The position numbers and the translations under genes are program-made. This document shows, in pieces, positions 32,642 through 37,815 of a DNA stretch of 37,815 nucleotides. Within the stretch, counting starts at the first letter, position 1, and every line of letters starts with the position of its first letter. This DNA is from Candidatus Brocadiia bacterium (GTDB taxonomy: Bacteria > Planctomycetota > DG-23 > SLPQ01): positions 1 through 37,815 of the forward strand of contig SLPQ01000195.1 of NCBI GenBank assembly GCA_007131925.1, written 5' to 3'. Under the pieces are notes generated by a model. It was not told the origin of the DNA, searched no databases, and saw only the letters and a list, made by a program, of their open reading frames with translations.

Positions 32642-33229
32642 CTAAGCGTCGCTGAGACTCTCGATTACATCGGTCAGCTGCCTTATCGAAGTGATCTCAA
32701 AGTCCGCTGTCGTCTTGTACCGGCGCCCGGCGGCGTTGAGCAGTACCGTCGCAGCGCCGGCTGCACGGCCGGCCTCGATGTCAAACTCAACATCTCCGAC
32801 CACCAGGCATCGCCGGGTGCAGACACCCATCATCTCTGCGGCGGCGTGCACACCGTCGGGGTCCGGCTTCGGCAGGGCGTCCTCCCGCGTGATGATCGCG
32901 TCAAAGTGCAGCTTGTGCCTTGCGAGGACGATCCGGGTGCTTTGGCGGCTGTTTCTTGTCAATATGGCTGTCTTTATGCCACCGGCCTTGAGCAGGCGAA
33001 GTACTTCTGACACACCCTGGTTGAGCGTGGAAGCCTTTGCAGCGGCAATCTCATGCCTGCAGATAATAGAATTTGCGCGCCGGCGCGCGTGCGGAGTCAT
33101 GCGGGCCATCGACTCCAGGAGCGGCTCGCCCGGCGCGATGCCGACTTCGTCCCTGATCGCGGCGAAATCGAGAAGCGGGGCGGTGATGGTGCCGTCCATG
33201 TCGAAGATCACAGCAGCTACCTGATGCAT
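32642..33229 (-). CDS. HAD-superfamily phosphatase (phosphoglycolate-phosphatase-like)
   Basis: A 195-residue cytoplasmic hydrolase with the four HAD motifs: FDMDGTIT (Asp10, Asp12), AILTRNS, LPKPDPDG (Lys), and VGDVEFDIEAG. A short helical cap lies between motifs I and II. The overall pattern fits Gph/PGMB-type phosphatases that act on small phosphorylated metabolites. ATG 33229 has GGAG eight bases upstream, and the protein then begins close to motif I as usual. It is convergent with the Lnt-like gene, with nine bases between the stops. The substrate is not predictable. Confidence 0.9.
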   Translation of the reverse strand: MHQVAAVIFDMDGTITAPLLDFAAIRDEVGIAPGEPLLESMARMTPHARRRANSIICRHEIAAAKASTLNQGVSEVLRLLKAGGIKTAILTRNSRQSTRIVLARHKLHFDAIITREDALPKPDPDGVHAAAEMMGVCTRRCLVVGDVEFDIEAGRAAGAATVLLNAAGRRYKTTADFEITSIRQLTDVIESLSDA

Positions 33230-33410
33230 GTCCTTATCTCCTTTTGGCCGGCATTCTCCACATTTGCCGGGGCGTGGCAAGGGCCTGCGACAGGCAGGTG
33301 CAGCCTGTCAAAAGCTGGAAAAAACAGGCCGGTAAAGCCCAGGGTTTTTTTGCTGGCGGGCTCAGGGTCTTGCACAGGGGTGGCGCGCACGAGCGAGACT
33401 GCCCGCCATT

Positions 33411-33428
33411 TTTGAAAACAGTTTCAAA
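33411..33428. promoter_or_regulatory. Operator-like inverted repeat
   Basis: TTTGAAA (33411-33417), four bases, TTTCAAA (33422-33428): a perfect dyad typical in size of a dimeric repressor or activator site. It lies about 180 bases upstream of the HAD gene start and 330 bases upstream of the coiled-coil gene. It differs from the FNR/CRP-type TTGAT-ATCAA core. Confidence 0.4.
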
Positions 33429-33641
33429 TTTGCATCGGGCGTGTGGAACTTTCTTGCGCTTCAATCGTATATTAAAATAGAAGCCGTTTTTGGGCGGCGT
33501 GGGGGCCTCTAGTGCTGCTATGTGGGCGTGAGTCTGCGAAAAGCTGGTGGATATCCAGGCTGCCTTCCAGCAAAAGAGCTTCACCTTTGGAAAAAAGGAC
33601 AACGCAGGCACATGGCGGCAACGATTGGTGTTATTTTTCTC

Positions 33642-33668
33642 TTGACTTCAAACCGCCGCATAGATAAT
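33642..33668 (+). promoter_or_regulatory. Putative promoter for the coiled-coil membrane protein
   Basis: TTGACT (33642-33647) and GATAAT (33663-33668) both match five of six consensus bases, but the spacer is only 15 bases. The start would fall near 33675, about 64 bases before ATG 33739. Confidence 0.45.
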
Positions 33669-33738
33669 TTCCCATGGGGTGCTTCCATTTGCCTGGGGGA
33701 TCTGCTCCCAGCATCGACAAAGGCGGAGGAGGAGTGGA

Positions 33739-34932
33739 ATGGATTCAACTCAAAGGACAAGGCCCAAGGGTGGCGGTTCACCTGTCGGGTTGGTGGTTTT
33801 TATCATCCTGACCGTTGTATTCGCCGGTCTGAGTTACTGGGGCTTTGCCAAGTACACAGAGGCCCAGCAGGAGGTCATCACGGCCACAGCCGAACAGGAG
33901 CGGGCCGAGAGAGATCGTGCTGCGGCCAGAAGTGAGCTTGCGAACTTCCAGGATGTTGCGGGAGCGGAGACACCTGATGCGCTTGCAGACGTGATATCGA
34001 CTACATTGGGAAAGAGTCGAGAGCTCGGTTTTGGCAGTGAGGCTCAGGACACCGCCACAGATGCCCTGCAGGTGGCTCTAAGGGCTATGGAGGGCCAGCG
34101 CGACGCCATCGAAAAGCTCTCCTCGGATATGGCTGATCTCTCCGCGCAGGTCAGGACGGTTACTCAGCAACGGGATGCCGCCGCTGCAACCTACGAGGAG
34201 GAGCTTGCCAACCTTCAGGACGATATCCGAAGGCTCAACACCCAGGTGGCCGACCTGACCGCCGACACAAGGGCGCAGCTTCAGAGGGAAATCGACCAGC
34301 GCACTGCTTTGCAGGAGGAGTACTTCACCGCACAGGATGACTGGCGCGACAGCGAGATGAGGTACATCCTTCACGTCGCTGAGCTCCAGGAGCGCGTGAG
34401 AAGGCTCTCCGGCGAAGGTGCAATATTCGAGGAGGCTGACGGGATAGTCGCCAGCATCGACCATATGCACAATAAGGTCACCATCGACATTGGAGGCAGG
34501 GCCGGCGTAAGGCCGGGCATGAGATTTGTCATCTTTACAAGAGACGCACGTGGCCATGTCGTGCAGAAAGGCGTAGTCGAGGTCCTCGACACCACGCCTG
34601 ATGTATCCATGGCCGCAATAGTAGCCGTAGCCCCTGACCAGGCGATCGGGAGGGGCGATTATGTTTACAACCTGGCAGGACCTGATCCGCGTCTCTTTGT
34701 TTTTGCAGGAGAGCCGCAGAACTACACGATATCGGAGTGGACAAGCTTCATAAGGGCCAATGGGGGCGAGGTCGTTGGTGAGGTACAGAGAGGCGACAAG
34801 GTTGCGGATTATCTCATCATGGGCAGGTTTGATGAGGACGACCCGGTCGTCGTCACACAGGTGAGAGCGGCACGTGATTTTGGCCTGACCATCCTGACCG
34901 AAGAGCGGCTCAAGGAGGCCATGGGCCTGTAG
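33739..34932 (+). CDS. Membrane-anchored coiled-coil protein with a BRCT-like C-terminal domain
   Basis: A 397-residue protein. After a short basic cytoplasmic tail there is one membrane segment (about 16-36, VGLVVFIILTVVFAG). A long coiled coil (about 40-235) follows. A small beta domain (about 240-310) contains NKVTIDIGGRAGVRPGMRFVIF, a pattern seen in envelope proteins such as the C-terminus of FlgT. The last 80 residues (RLFVFAGEPQNY, FIRANGGEVVGEVQRGDKVADYLIMG, then FGLTILTEERLKEAM) have the strand-helix order of BRCT-like domains. Charge distribution puts most of the protein outside the cytoplasm. ATG 33739 has GGAGGAGG upstream. A terminator follows at 34961. Function unknown. Confidence 0.8.
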   Translation: MDSTQRTRPKGGGSPVGLVVFIILTVVFAGLSYWGFAKYTEAQQEVITATAEQERAERDRAAARSELANFQDVAGAETPDALADVISTTLGKSRELGFGSEAQDTATDALQVALRAMEGQRDAIEKLSSDMADLSAQVRTVTQQRDAAAATYEEELANLQDDIRRLNTQVADLTADTRAQLQREIDQRTALQEEYFTAQDDWRDSEMRYILHVAELQERVRRLSGEGAIFEEADGIVASIDHMHNKVTIDIGGRAGVRPGMRFVIFTRDARGHVVQKGVVEVLDTTPDVSMAAIVAVAPDQAIGRGDYVYNLAGPDPRLFVFAGEPQNYTISEWTSFIRANGGEVVGEVQRGDKVADYLIMGRFDEDDPVVVTQVRAARDFGLTILTEERLKEAMGL

Positions 34933-34960
34933 TAAGGGGCTTGCGCTGTTAGAAATCTAA

Positions 34961-34993
34961 AGGGCCGGTGGATAGCCGCCGGCCCTGCTTTTT
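34961..34993 (+). terminator. Rho-independent terminator
   Basis: AGGGCCGG (34961-34968) pairs perfectly with CCGGCCCT (34979-34986), with further GC pairing possible inside the loop, followed by GCTTTTT. It lies 29 bases after the coiled-coil gene and before the convergent phasin-like gene. Confidence 0.85.
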
Positions 34994-35016
34994 GACTATG
35001 AAAGCGACTGCAGTCT

Positions 35017-35388
35017 CTACTGCATGAACTCTTCGGGACCGGGCTCGCCGTGTTCGGGCTCCCCGGTGGCGGGCTCTTCAAGCTTCTCCCGCAGGATACG
35101 TACCTGGGCTTCGATCTTTGTGATTCGCGCATCGAGCTTGTCAAACTGGGGCTTGGTCACGACGGTTATTCGCTCGAGCGCATTGCGAACGCCCTTGTCG
35201 ATTCTTTTACCCAGATCCTGAGAATCCTTCTTGCCTCGCTCGACCAGCTCGTCGATAACCTTCCTGCCCTGCTCGGCAGTCAGTTCGCCCCGCTCGACAA
35301 GGTGATCGACCGCTTCTCGCACCTTTTCCACTGAGAAATCGACTGCGCCGAGGCCTGCCAGCAGGCTCTTCTTAATGCCGTCTTTCAT
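35017..35388 (-). CDS. Phasin-like (polyhydroxyalkanoate granule-associated type) small helical protein
   Basis: A 123-residue protein with the organisation of PhaI/PhaF-like phasins and their relatives. It starts MKDGIKKSLLAGLGAVDFSVEKVREAVDHLVERG, then has ELTAEQGRKVIDELVERGKKDSQD, then a coiled coil (TKPQFDKLDARITKIEAQVRILREKL) and an acidic Glu/Pro/Gly tail. Such proteins coat storage granules or act as small regulators. No PHA synthase gene is in the window, so a granule role is unproven and the fold may serve another purpose. ATG 35388 has GGAGG six bases upstream. It is the last gene of a three-gene minus-strand run. Confidence 0.75.
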   Translation of the reverse strand: MKDGIKKSLLAGLGAVDFSVEKVREAVDHLVERGELTAEQGRKVIDELVERGKKDSQDLGKRIDKGVRNALERITVVTKPQFDKLDARITKIEAQVRILREKLEEPATGEPEHGEPGPEEFMQ

Positions 35389-35402
35389 GCTCTACCTCCG
35401 CT

Positions 35403-35825
35403 TCATGGGCGAGGACCCTGCAAGCCGCCGAAGGCCGCCCGGGCAAAACCTCCGAACAGCTCCTCCAGCCTGCGACGCTCCTTGTCGCTTGCGGCTTGCG
35501 ATACTTCATGTGATTGTATCTTTTCTACCAGTCCCGGACAAACGAAAAGATACGCCGGATCCTCCACGCCATGGGCGCGTGCAAGCTGGATCATCTGCCT
35601 GTGGCATACGCGCTCGATGCCATGTTCATGGCAGAGGTCATAGAAAAGCAGGAGAGGCTGCCTGGACTTTTTCCTGTGATTTACCAGCCACCAGGTACCG
35701 AGGCCGCCCGCGACAAGCACAAGAACACTGACCGCGAAGATGGCAAATTCCGAGGATGACCCGGTCTGGTAGTTTCTGATACTCTCGCCAAGGTCTCTGG
35801 CTGCTATCTGGGCCAAAGGTATCAT
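35403..35825 (-). CDS. Small single-pass membrane protein of unknown function
   Basis: A 140-residue protein. About 30 N-terminal residues precede one membrane segment (about 27-48, AIFAVSVLVLVAGGLGTWWLV). A basic stop-transfer stretch (NHRKKSRQ) and a cytoplasmic helical domain (LLLFYDLCHEHGIERVCHRQMIQLARAHG ... YLFVCPGLVEKI) follow. Cys and His residues recur in the cytoplasmic part, but no metal-binding motif is clear. I do not recognise the family. The ATG overlaps the stop of the HEAT-repeat gene (ATGA) and has GGAG eight bases upstream, so the two proteins are made together and probably work together. The phasin-like gene starts 14 bases after its stop. Confidence 0.75.
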   Translation of the reverse strand: MIPLAQIAARDLGESIRNYQTGSSSEFAIFAVSVLVLVAGGLGTWWLVNHRKKSRQPLLLFYDLCHEHGIERVCHRQMIQLARAHGVEDPAYLFVCPGLVEKIQSHEVSQAASDKERRRLEELFGGFARAAFGGLQGPRP

Positions 35826-37678
35826 TGCGACTGCTCCCATGTCATGAGCGTCATAAGGGCTGCGTTTCGGACTTGCTCGTGGGCGTCATTTCTGGACATC
35901 GAGCGCACGAGGTCGGCCTCCTTTTCAATGCCGATTTGCCTGAGGCCCCACAGGCCCGAAAGGCGCATCTCGTACCGTGGACTCTTGAGCATATCCGCAA
36001 GCGCATCCCGACCGCGCTCATCACCCAGTGTCCATGATGCCTTTGCCGCATTTGCGCGCACTCGGTTGTCAGGGTGTTTCATCAGGGGGTCCAGCAGCCG
36101 CAGTATCTGCCTGTGGCCCGTCTCTTCGAGGGCTTCGACGGCGTTGGCCAGCACGCGCCGGTCGCGGTCATTGAGTATGGAAAAAAGAGCCTTCATGGCA
36201 TCGTAGGCGCCGGCCTTGCCGAGCTGCCTCACCGCCGAGGAACGCACGCGACTATCCGGGTGCTTTGCCAGGGCTGTCAGCTCGGTGGCGACGTCGGCCT
36301 GGCAGCCGGCGTACTCGATCACCCTTATGCCCCTGAGAACAGTCTCGGCATCTGTGTCAGTAAGTGCGCTCTTGACTTCTCTGGCGAGAATGCCCCTCGA
36401 GCGAAACTGGCCTACCGCGGCCTCTTTTTCACTGCGTGCCAGCGATTCGAATGAGTTCATGAAGTTGCGGAACAGTACCGACTCCGACAGCAGCTCTGAG
36501 CCGTCAGGGCCGGCCGGCGATCTTTCGGGGACAAGCTCGTCAATGTCCGGCTCCCAGACAGGCGCGTCGATCTCTTCGCAGCTTCGTTCAATTTTCACGA
36601 GCCCGGCGTCGATCCTCTCGGGGCTGACCTGCTTTGCCCGGGCAGTCATTACAAAGCGTGCTGCCGAAGCCAGCACGGGGCGATCTTGGCCGGAGAGTCG
36701 CTCAAATATGGCCTCCTGTTCGGTGTGCCTGGTGCCCGTGCACGCCAGAAACCTGACCGCACGTACTGCGAGGACATCAGGCAGCTCGGAGGTTTTCTGG
36801 GTGCCGGGACGCAGCCACGGCACAAAGTCGATCCCCGAAAGGGCGCGGCGCACAGCAGCGCTGGAAAGCAGGCTGTTCTGTGAGAGCAGCGCATTTATGA
36901 AGGCCGTGTCGAAGCGTGTTTCGATCACCTCATGGGCGAAAGCGGCGGTCTTTGAGTTTTTCATCATCGTAATCAGAAACCTGATGGCTCGCGGATATGA
37001 GACCGCCTCCAGTATGTCCAGTATTATCTTGCGGCGCCGATCCATGGGATTGGCCAGTATTTCCATCAGCACCTCATCGCCCCGCCTGTCAAGGGCCATC
37101 AGCGCGGCTATCACCTCAGGACGCTCGTGAGTCGAGTAAAATCGCAGCGCCGTCAGCAGCGCGTCGAGGAGCCCGAAACGGCGCGCCTCCAAGGTGGCGC
37201 GAGAGATGTCGGCCTTGCCTGCCTCGACAGCAAGCATATTGACATGGTAGTTGTGCGCCAGCGAAAGCAGGCCGTCCTGTGCGCTCTTTCTTATCTGTTC
37301 GCTGCTGTCCTGGATAAGCTCCGCCAGGAGGTGCGCCACCCGCGTGTCCTGCATGCGCACGAGAAACTCGCAGACGTTGGCCCGTACGCGAACATCCTTT
37401 TCTTTGACGTTCTGCCGCAGTACAGGAAGAAAGGCCTCTGCCGACTCGACAGCGCGCTCCTGGAGGTCTGCGTCCACCTGGTCGAAAACGCGCAGTACCG
37501 CCTCGAGCGAGCGCCGCTGGGGGCGCGATAACGCCGCCTCGATTGCGAGGATGCGTTCAGCGCCGGTGCAGTTGAGCACCGCAAAGCCCAGAACGTCAGG
37601 CGCGTTTGCGCGGCGGCTTTTCACCAGTGTCTTGAAAGTCCGCTCGAGCGGCCCGTTGGTGAAGCCCTCTTTGCTCAC
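35822..37678 (-). CDS. Large HEAT-repeat protein
   Basis: A 618-residue helical-repeat protein. HEAT units are clear in both halves: VRVRANVCEFLVRMQDTRVAHLL near the start and, near the end, DSRVRSSAVRQLGKAGAYDAM, DRRVLANAVEALEETGHRQIL, DNRVRANAAKASWTLGDERGRD and PRYEMRLSGLWGLRQIGIEKE. A central, less regular part (about 370-430) carries an acidic loop. There is no signal peptide, membrane segment or catalytic motif, so it is probably a protein-binding scaffold. The GTG start at 37678 has only a weak upstream GGGT; no better in-frame start is obvious. It overlaps the small membrane-protein gene downstream, suggesting it is recruited to the membrane. Confidence 0.85.
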   Translation of the reverse strand: MSKEGFTNGPLERTFKTLVKSRRANAPDVLGFAVLNCTGAERILAIEAALSRPQRRSLEAVLRVFDQVDADLQERAVESAEAFLPVLRQNVKEKDVRVRANVCEFLVRMQDTRVAHLLAELIQDSSEQIRKSAQDGLLSLAHNYHVNMLAVEAGKADISRATLEARRFGLLDALLTALRFYSTHERPEVIAALMALDRRGDEVLMEILANPMDRRRKIILDILEAVSYPRAIRFLITMMKNSKTAAFAHEVIETRFDTAFINALLSQNSLLSSAAVRRALSGIDFVPWLRPGTQKTSELPDVLAVRAVRFLACTGTRHTEQEAIFERLSGQDRPVLASAARFVMTARAKQVSPERIDAGLVKIERSCEEIDAPVWEPDIDELVPERSPAGPDGSELLSESVLFRNFMNSFESLARSEKEAAVGQFRSRGILAREVKSALTDTDAETVLRGIRVIEYAGCQADVATELTALAKHPDSRVRSSAVRQLGKAGAYDAMKALFSILNDRDRRVLANAVEALEETGHRQILRLLDPLMKHPDNRVRANAAKASWTLGDERGRDALADMLKSPRYEMRLSGLWGLRQIGIEKEADLVRSMSRNDAHEQVRNAALMTLMTWEQSQ

Positions 37679-37815
37679 AGGATTACCCGTTTGCCAGACC
37701 GGATGTCCACGCGAAGCAACTGCCCGCGCGGCCCAAAACTACTTACAACCTCTTATCGACCCCGAAACGCGCGAAATAAAGGATTATCCGCCTGCACGTG
37801 AGGCGTATGCGCGCA

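Larger units (their letters stand above)
33230..33738. other. Long intergenic region before the coiled-coil membrane protein
   Basis: About 510 bases with no convincing gene. Short frames (33244-33480 plus, 33522-33935 plus, 33234-33611 minus) lack ribosome binding sites or family features and overlap real genes. The region has an AT-rich core near 33410-33480, a perfect inverted repeat at 33411-33428, and a promoter candidate at 33642. GCTGG/CCAGC repeats near 33541-33570 could form a small hairpin. It may hold an unrecognised leader or small RNA. Confidence 0.5.

Noticed and set aside
33522-33935. 137-codon frame across the start of the coiled-coil membrane gene
   Set aside because: Out of frame with the well-supported gene at 33739 for most of its length and without recognisable features.
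37679-37815. Partial coding region at the right edge on the minus strand
   Set aside because: Two frames stay open from the edge (stops at 37753 and 37743) and neither is long or distinctive enough to choose. The stretch may be the tail of a gene or non-coding.
1-37815. CRISPR arrays, insertion sequences, prophage or integron signatures
   Set aside because: No spaced direct repeats, transposase or integrase motifs, or terminal inverted repeats were found in reading both strands. The tRNA 3' ends are not duplicated within the window.

Overview
The window is GC-rich bacterial chromosome, densely coded on both strands, with AGGAGG-type ribosome binding sites, frequent GTG and TTG starts, and tRNA genes that encode their own CCA. 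I see no plasmid, phage, insertion sequence or CRISPR signature. The gene mix (DUF4159 and DUF4175-like envelope proteins, a Hanks-type kinase, UVR-motif, HEAT and TPR proteins, PilZ, a multi-domain secreted metalloprotease-like protein) fits a Gram-negative lineage such as Planctomycetota or a neighbouring phylum. This is an inference from gene content; no rRNA is present to place it. A 2-hydroxyacyl-CoA dehydratase-like protein and a two-cluster ferredoxin hint at anaerobic or low-oxygen metabolism.

Layout. 1-54: tail of an unidentified gene. 179-3176 (+): a short UvrC that keeps both nuclease domains but lacks the C-terminal helix-hairpin-helix region, overlapped by an unusual tandem winged-helix-like protein, then a TPR protein. 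3255-7954 (+): a tightly packed run of HgdB/BcrB-like dehydratase, LPG-synthase-type membrane flippase, PHP metallohydrolase, YcgR-like PilZ protein and Ogt. 8006-8367 (+): tRNA-Arg(ACG) behind a consensus sigma-70 promoter, then a ferredoxin. 8556-12956 (-): a 1466-residue secreted protein with an HExxH site and a long beta-sandwich tail. 13212-16373: two xylose-isomerase-like TIM barrels and an acetyltransferase (+) around efp (-). 16436-18610: an RNase J/CPSF-like nuclease (-) and a HEAT-like protein (+). 18698-21641 (-): AIR-synthase-like, AAC(3)-like and URO-D-like genes. 22014-22089 (-): tRNA-Arg(CCG). 22230-24729 (+): a PspA-like coiled-coil protein, a Ser/Thr kinase with a coiled-coil tail, and a SIMPL protein. 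24748-29990 (-): the DUF4159/DUF4175-like pair. 30160-32632 (+): a UVR-motif protein and an Lnt-like membrane protein whose catalytic Lys and Cys are replaced. 32642-33229 (-): a HAD phosphatase. 33739-34932 (+): a membrane-anchored coiled-coil protein with a BRCT-like end. 35017-37678 (-): HEAT-repeat protein, small membrane protein and phasin-like protein.

How the parts may work together. The tRNAs, efp, uvrC and ogt are housekeeping. The most system-like groups are the coiled-coil/kinase/SIMPL cluster (possible envelope-stress signalling), the DUF4159/DUF4175 pair (envelope complex), the UVR protein with the inactive Lnt homologue, and the URO-D/AAC(3)/AIR-synthase group (small-molecule metabolism). 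The best candidates for undescribed biology are the degenerate Lnt homologue, the coiled-coil plus kinase module with a frame-shifting 25-bp duplication, the predicted extracytoplasmic BRCT-like domain, and the structured leader of the large secreted protein.
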